DNA of 5,044 nt from positions 1 through 5,044 of the forward strand of contig DIEX01000029.1 of assembly GCA_002418835.1 (NCBI GenBank). Direction: 5' to 3'. The position numbers were made by a program, and so were the translations under genes. Positions 3,381 to 5,044 of the stretch are shown one piece after another. Source of the DNA: Spirochaetia bacterium UBA5763. GTDB taxonomy: Bacteria > Spirochaetota > UBA4802 > UBA5550. Each line of letters opens with the position of its first letter. The first letter of the stretch is position 1. Under the pieces are notes generated by a model. That model was not told where the DNA came from. It made no database searches and worked only from the letters and a program-made list of their open reading frames with translations.

Positions 3381-5044
3381 TTAATCCCTTTTCTTTTCCC
3401 AGTTATCAATCGCCTTATTTATAACTTTTTCATTAACGAGGCTGTTATCTCGCATATGAATTAATTCTTTCAGCGCTTCACTTGCTTTTTCCAGTTTTAT
3501 CGGTTCAGAACCTGCATTAACCCTAGGACTGTAGATGTTTACCACACCTCCCCATTTCCCCATATCTTTTAGTTTGAAAGGATTAATAGAAAAATCACCT
3601 CCATACATTAAATCAACACCGCCATTTTTTCCGTGGGTTATTCCAACTTCACCGCCAAAAATTTTATATCCACCCTCAAGAGTAATCCATTCACTTTTCA
3701 GAAAATCCTGAACAGTATCTGATGTTGCCGTAAATCCTCCAGAGCCTCCAGATATCATAACTCCAATAGTCGGGCTTACATTAGAGCTAACTTTATATAC
3801 ATCCCATGTTTTATCATCAAATAATACCATTGATTGATATTTTGCTCCGATAACACCAGTGCCAGTAATACTTGTATATGCGCCATAAACACGGGGCACA
3901 ACACCATTCCCTGGTGTGGTATCAAGCGCAGATGCTATCTTACTCCCACTTCTCAAATATTCTGAATTTGAAGCATTCCAGCTTCCTGTACTACTTGAGT
4001 TTAAATTCGCAGTCTCTGAGAATCTGTTCCACAGTGTCTCAGCCTGACTACCTCTTAATGATGCCATGGTATACTGCTGTTCATTATCAAGACCGATGTT
4101 ACTATCATAATTCTGCTTTCTCGTCGCTTCCCAGAATATTGACTTCATTATATCACCACCGCGTGATATATCAGTCCCTTCTGTATTCAGATATGTCACA
4201 TTTTCATTCTGGTCATATGCAGCACGATAATTTCTCATTTCATTATCTGTCTCACTACCCTGATAGAGGATAACCTGAGAAATATCTCCTTCTTTTGCTC
4301 CATCACGAGTCTGAACAATACCGGATGCTTCGTTTACAGCTCCTCCAAGTGTTGCTGCATCACCATTAAGTGCATCATCTATCTTTTCTCTTAATGCCTT
4401 GTTTTCAGCTAAGGCAACCATTGTCATTACATCTTTATGACTATTTCCTATGGCTTGAAGTGTGCCAGCTAACCCAAGCTCTTTTTCCCCTTCCTCAAGA
4501 CCAAACCCCAGACCTTTCGCTGTTGCTCCTGCTGCACCTTCACCGATAGAGTAAGTTATCAATCCCTGTTTTTTTGTCTCAGCATAAGTGCCTTTTATAT
4601 CTGAAAGCATGTCTATCGTACTCTTGTCAGCGCTCAACTGCACCCCAAGGTCCATTGTACTATACTGAGCTTTTAATACGTCTCTATTGAGACCCTCCAG
4701 CCCGGTTGCTGAGCCTGTCGAAGCATCATCCCTTACTGTTATTGTCCCTTCGCCAATAGTGGCAAAATTAGTCTGTCGACTGTCACTGAAACCAAAGCTT
4801 GCACTGTCTAATCCTTTACCGGATTCTGTCTTCTCTTTACCAGTCTTTCCGTTACCTGTATGAGCAGACGCTCCACCACCGAAATTAGTTGAACTGTTCC
4901 TGTCCTTTATATTACTATATTCAAGTGAACCTGTAGCAAGTGTAAGGTCACCTGTATCTGATGCTATCACAGCTCCACGGAGTGTCGTCTTCTCTGCCAC
5001 ATCTATATTAACAGTTCCGCCTGTTAGGGATGTCTGTTCAGATA
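3381..5044 (-). CDS. C-terminal part of a filamentous-haemagglutinin/CdiA-like TPS exoprotein (5' end outside window)
   Basis: The frame is open to the window edge; 553 residues are visible and the true start lies beyond 5044. The GTG at 4998-5000 is internal, because TSLTGGTVNIDV precedes it in frame. Numbered from the edge, residues about 1-45 are typical haemagglutinin-repeat stalk (TTLRGAVIAS, GDLTLATGSLEYS). About 94-125 carry the ATIGEGTITVRD...GLNRD block found before the C-terminal effector region of many TPS/CdiA proteins. About 150-215 is an Ala/Gly/Glu-rich helical part, and 255-370 a Tyr/Asn-rich domain with VILYQG, VTYLNT and FWEATRKQ. About 425-490 is glycine-rich and probably beta-structured, and 514-553 a charged helical tail. 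There are no cysteines, as usual for secreted TPS proteins. No VENN motif or known nuclease motif is seen. Such proteins are exported by a TpsB/CdiB outer-membrane partner (not in window) and deliver a C-terminal toxin on contact. The toxin activity here is unknown. Confidence 0.9.
   Translation of the reverse strand, partial: SEQTSLTGGTVNIDVAEKTTLRGAVIASDTGDLTLATGSLEYSNIKDRNSSTNFGGGASAHTGNGKTGKEKTESGKGLDSASFGFSDSRQTNFATIGEGTITVRDDASTGSATGLEGLNRDVLKAQYSTMDLGVQLSADKSTIDMLSDIKGTYAETKKQGLITYSIGEGAAGATAKGLGFGLEEGEKELGLAGTLQAIGNSHKDVMTMVALAENKALREKIDDALNGDAATLGGAVNEASGIVQTRDGAKEGDISQVILYQGSETDNEMRNYRAAYDQNENVTYLNTEGTDISRGGDIMKSIFWEATRKQNYDSNIGLDNEQQYTMASLRGSQAETLWNRFSETANLNSSSTGSWNASNSEYLRSGSKIASALDTTPGNGVVPRVYGAYTSITGTGVIGAKYQSMVLFDDKTWDVYKVSSNVSPTIGVMISGGSGGFTATSDTVQDFLKSEWITLEGGYKIFGGEVGITHGKNGGVDLMYGGDFSINPFKLKDMGKWGGVVNIYSPRVNAGSEPIKLEKASEALKELIHMRDNSLVNEKVINKAIDNWEKKRD
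3385..3392 (-). promoter_or_regulatory. Ribosome binding site that supports the ATG start at 3373
   Basis: On the minus strand AAAAGGGA lies inside the last codons of the exoprotein gene and ends 11 bases before the ATG at 3373. The spacing is on the long side, but there is no comparable site before the alternative TTG at 3409. It implies translational coupling between toxin and downstream gene. Confidence 0.4.

Noticed and set aside
3374..3409. TTG start at 3409 for the membrane protein
   Set aside because: It would add 12 polar residues and overlap the upstream gene by 29 bases without a good ribosome binding site; the ATG at 3373 begins directly before the first hydrophobic segment.
3872..4273. 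Rightward 133-codon frame
   Set aside because: It is antisense to the exoprotein gene; the His/Tyr/Ser-rich product has no plausible motif and no ribosome binding site.
4998..5000. GTG as the start of the exoprotein gene
   Set aside because: The frame continues upstream without a stop to the window edge and encodes more haemagglutinin-type sequence (TSLTGGTVNIDV), so the gene is partial here.
1..5044. CRISPR array, tRNA or rRNA gene
   Set aside because: No regularly spaced repeats, no cloverleaf-like sequence and no rRNA core motif were seen; the boxA-like 14-mer alone is not evidence for rRNA.
3381..5044. VENN-type CdiA-CT boundary motif
   Set aside because: No VENN or similar tetrapeptide is visible in the 553 residues, so the toxin boundary cannot be set that way.

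Overview
The window looks like an accessory region of a diderm (Gram-negative-type) bacterium with low to moderate G+C. Three things support that: a large secreted filamentous-haemagglutinin/CdiA-type exoprotein, a consensus TTGACA promoter, and a strong GGAGG ribosome binding site. The last two argue against Bacteroidetes, whose promoters and initiation sites look different. A spirochaete such as Treponema is my best guess from the overall look of the intergenic sequence, but nothing here proves it.

Layout. Positions 1-410 hold no gene I can support, only a patch of palindromes and hairpins, part of which recurs near 2657-2690. Positions 411-2715 form a compact, self-regulated transposase module. 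It has a leftward XRE/CI-like repressor (411-854), a divergent control region with two 18-bp operators flanking a perfect TTGACA box (885-928), a small rightward gene of unknown function (1002-1265), a rightward DDE (rve-fold) transposase with all three catalytic acidic residues (1308-2588), and an intrinsic terminator (2687-2715). The layout recalls the early region of a transposable phage. No MuB-like gene follows and no inverted termini could be seen, so a repressor-controlled IS-like element or a phage remnant is equally possible.

Positions 2747-5044 are transcribed leftward and converge on that module. The right edge cuts into a large TPS (two-partner secretion) exoprotein whose C-terminal 553 residues are visible (3381-5044). 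The conserved haemagglutinin stalk and the ATIGEGT...GLNRD pre-toxin block are followed by a Tyr/Asn-rich domain, a glycine-rich segment and a charged helical tail. Seven bases after its stop starts a very AT-rich 208-residue multi-pass membrane protein (2747-3373), in the position and with the properties of an immunity protein. Together they look like the distal end of a contact-dependent growth inhibition (CDI)-like toxin-immunity locus. I recognise no known toxin domain at the C-terminus, so the pair may be an uncharacterised effector/immunity type, perhaps acting on membranes.

The two halves are functionally independent as far as the sequence shows. The transposase module sits just downstream of the immunity gene, a common place for mobile DNA and orphan cassettes to accumulate in polymorphic-toxin loci.
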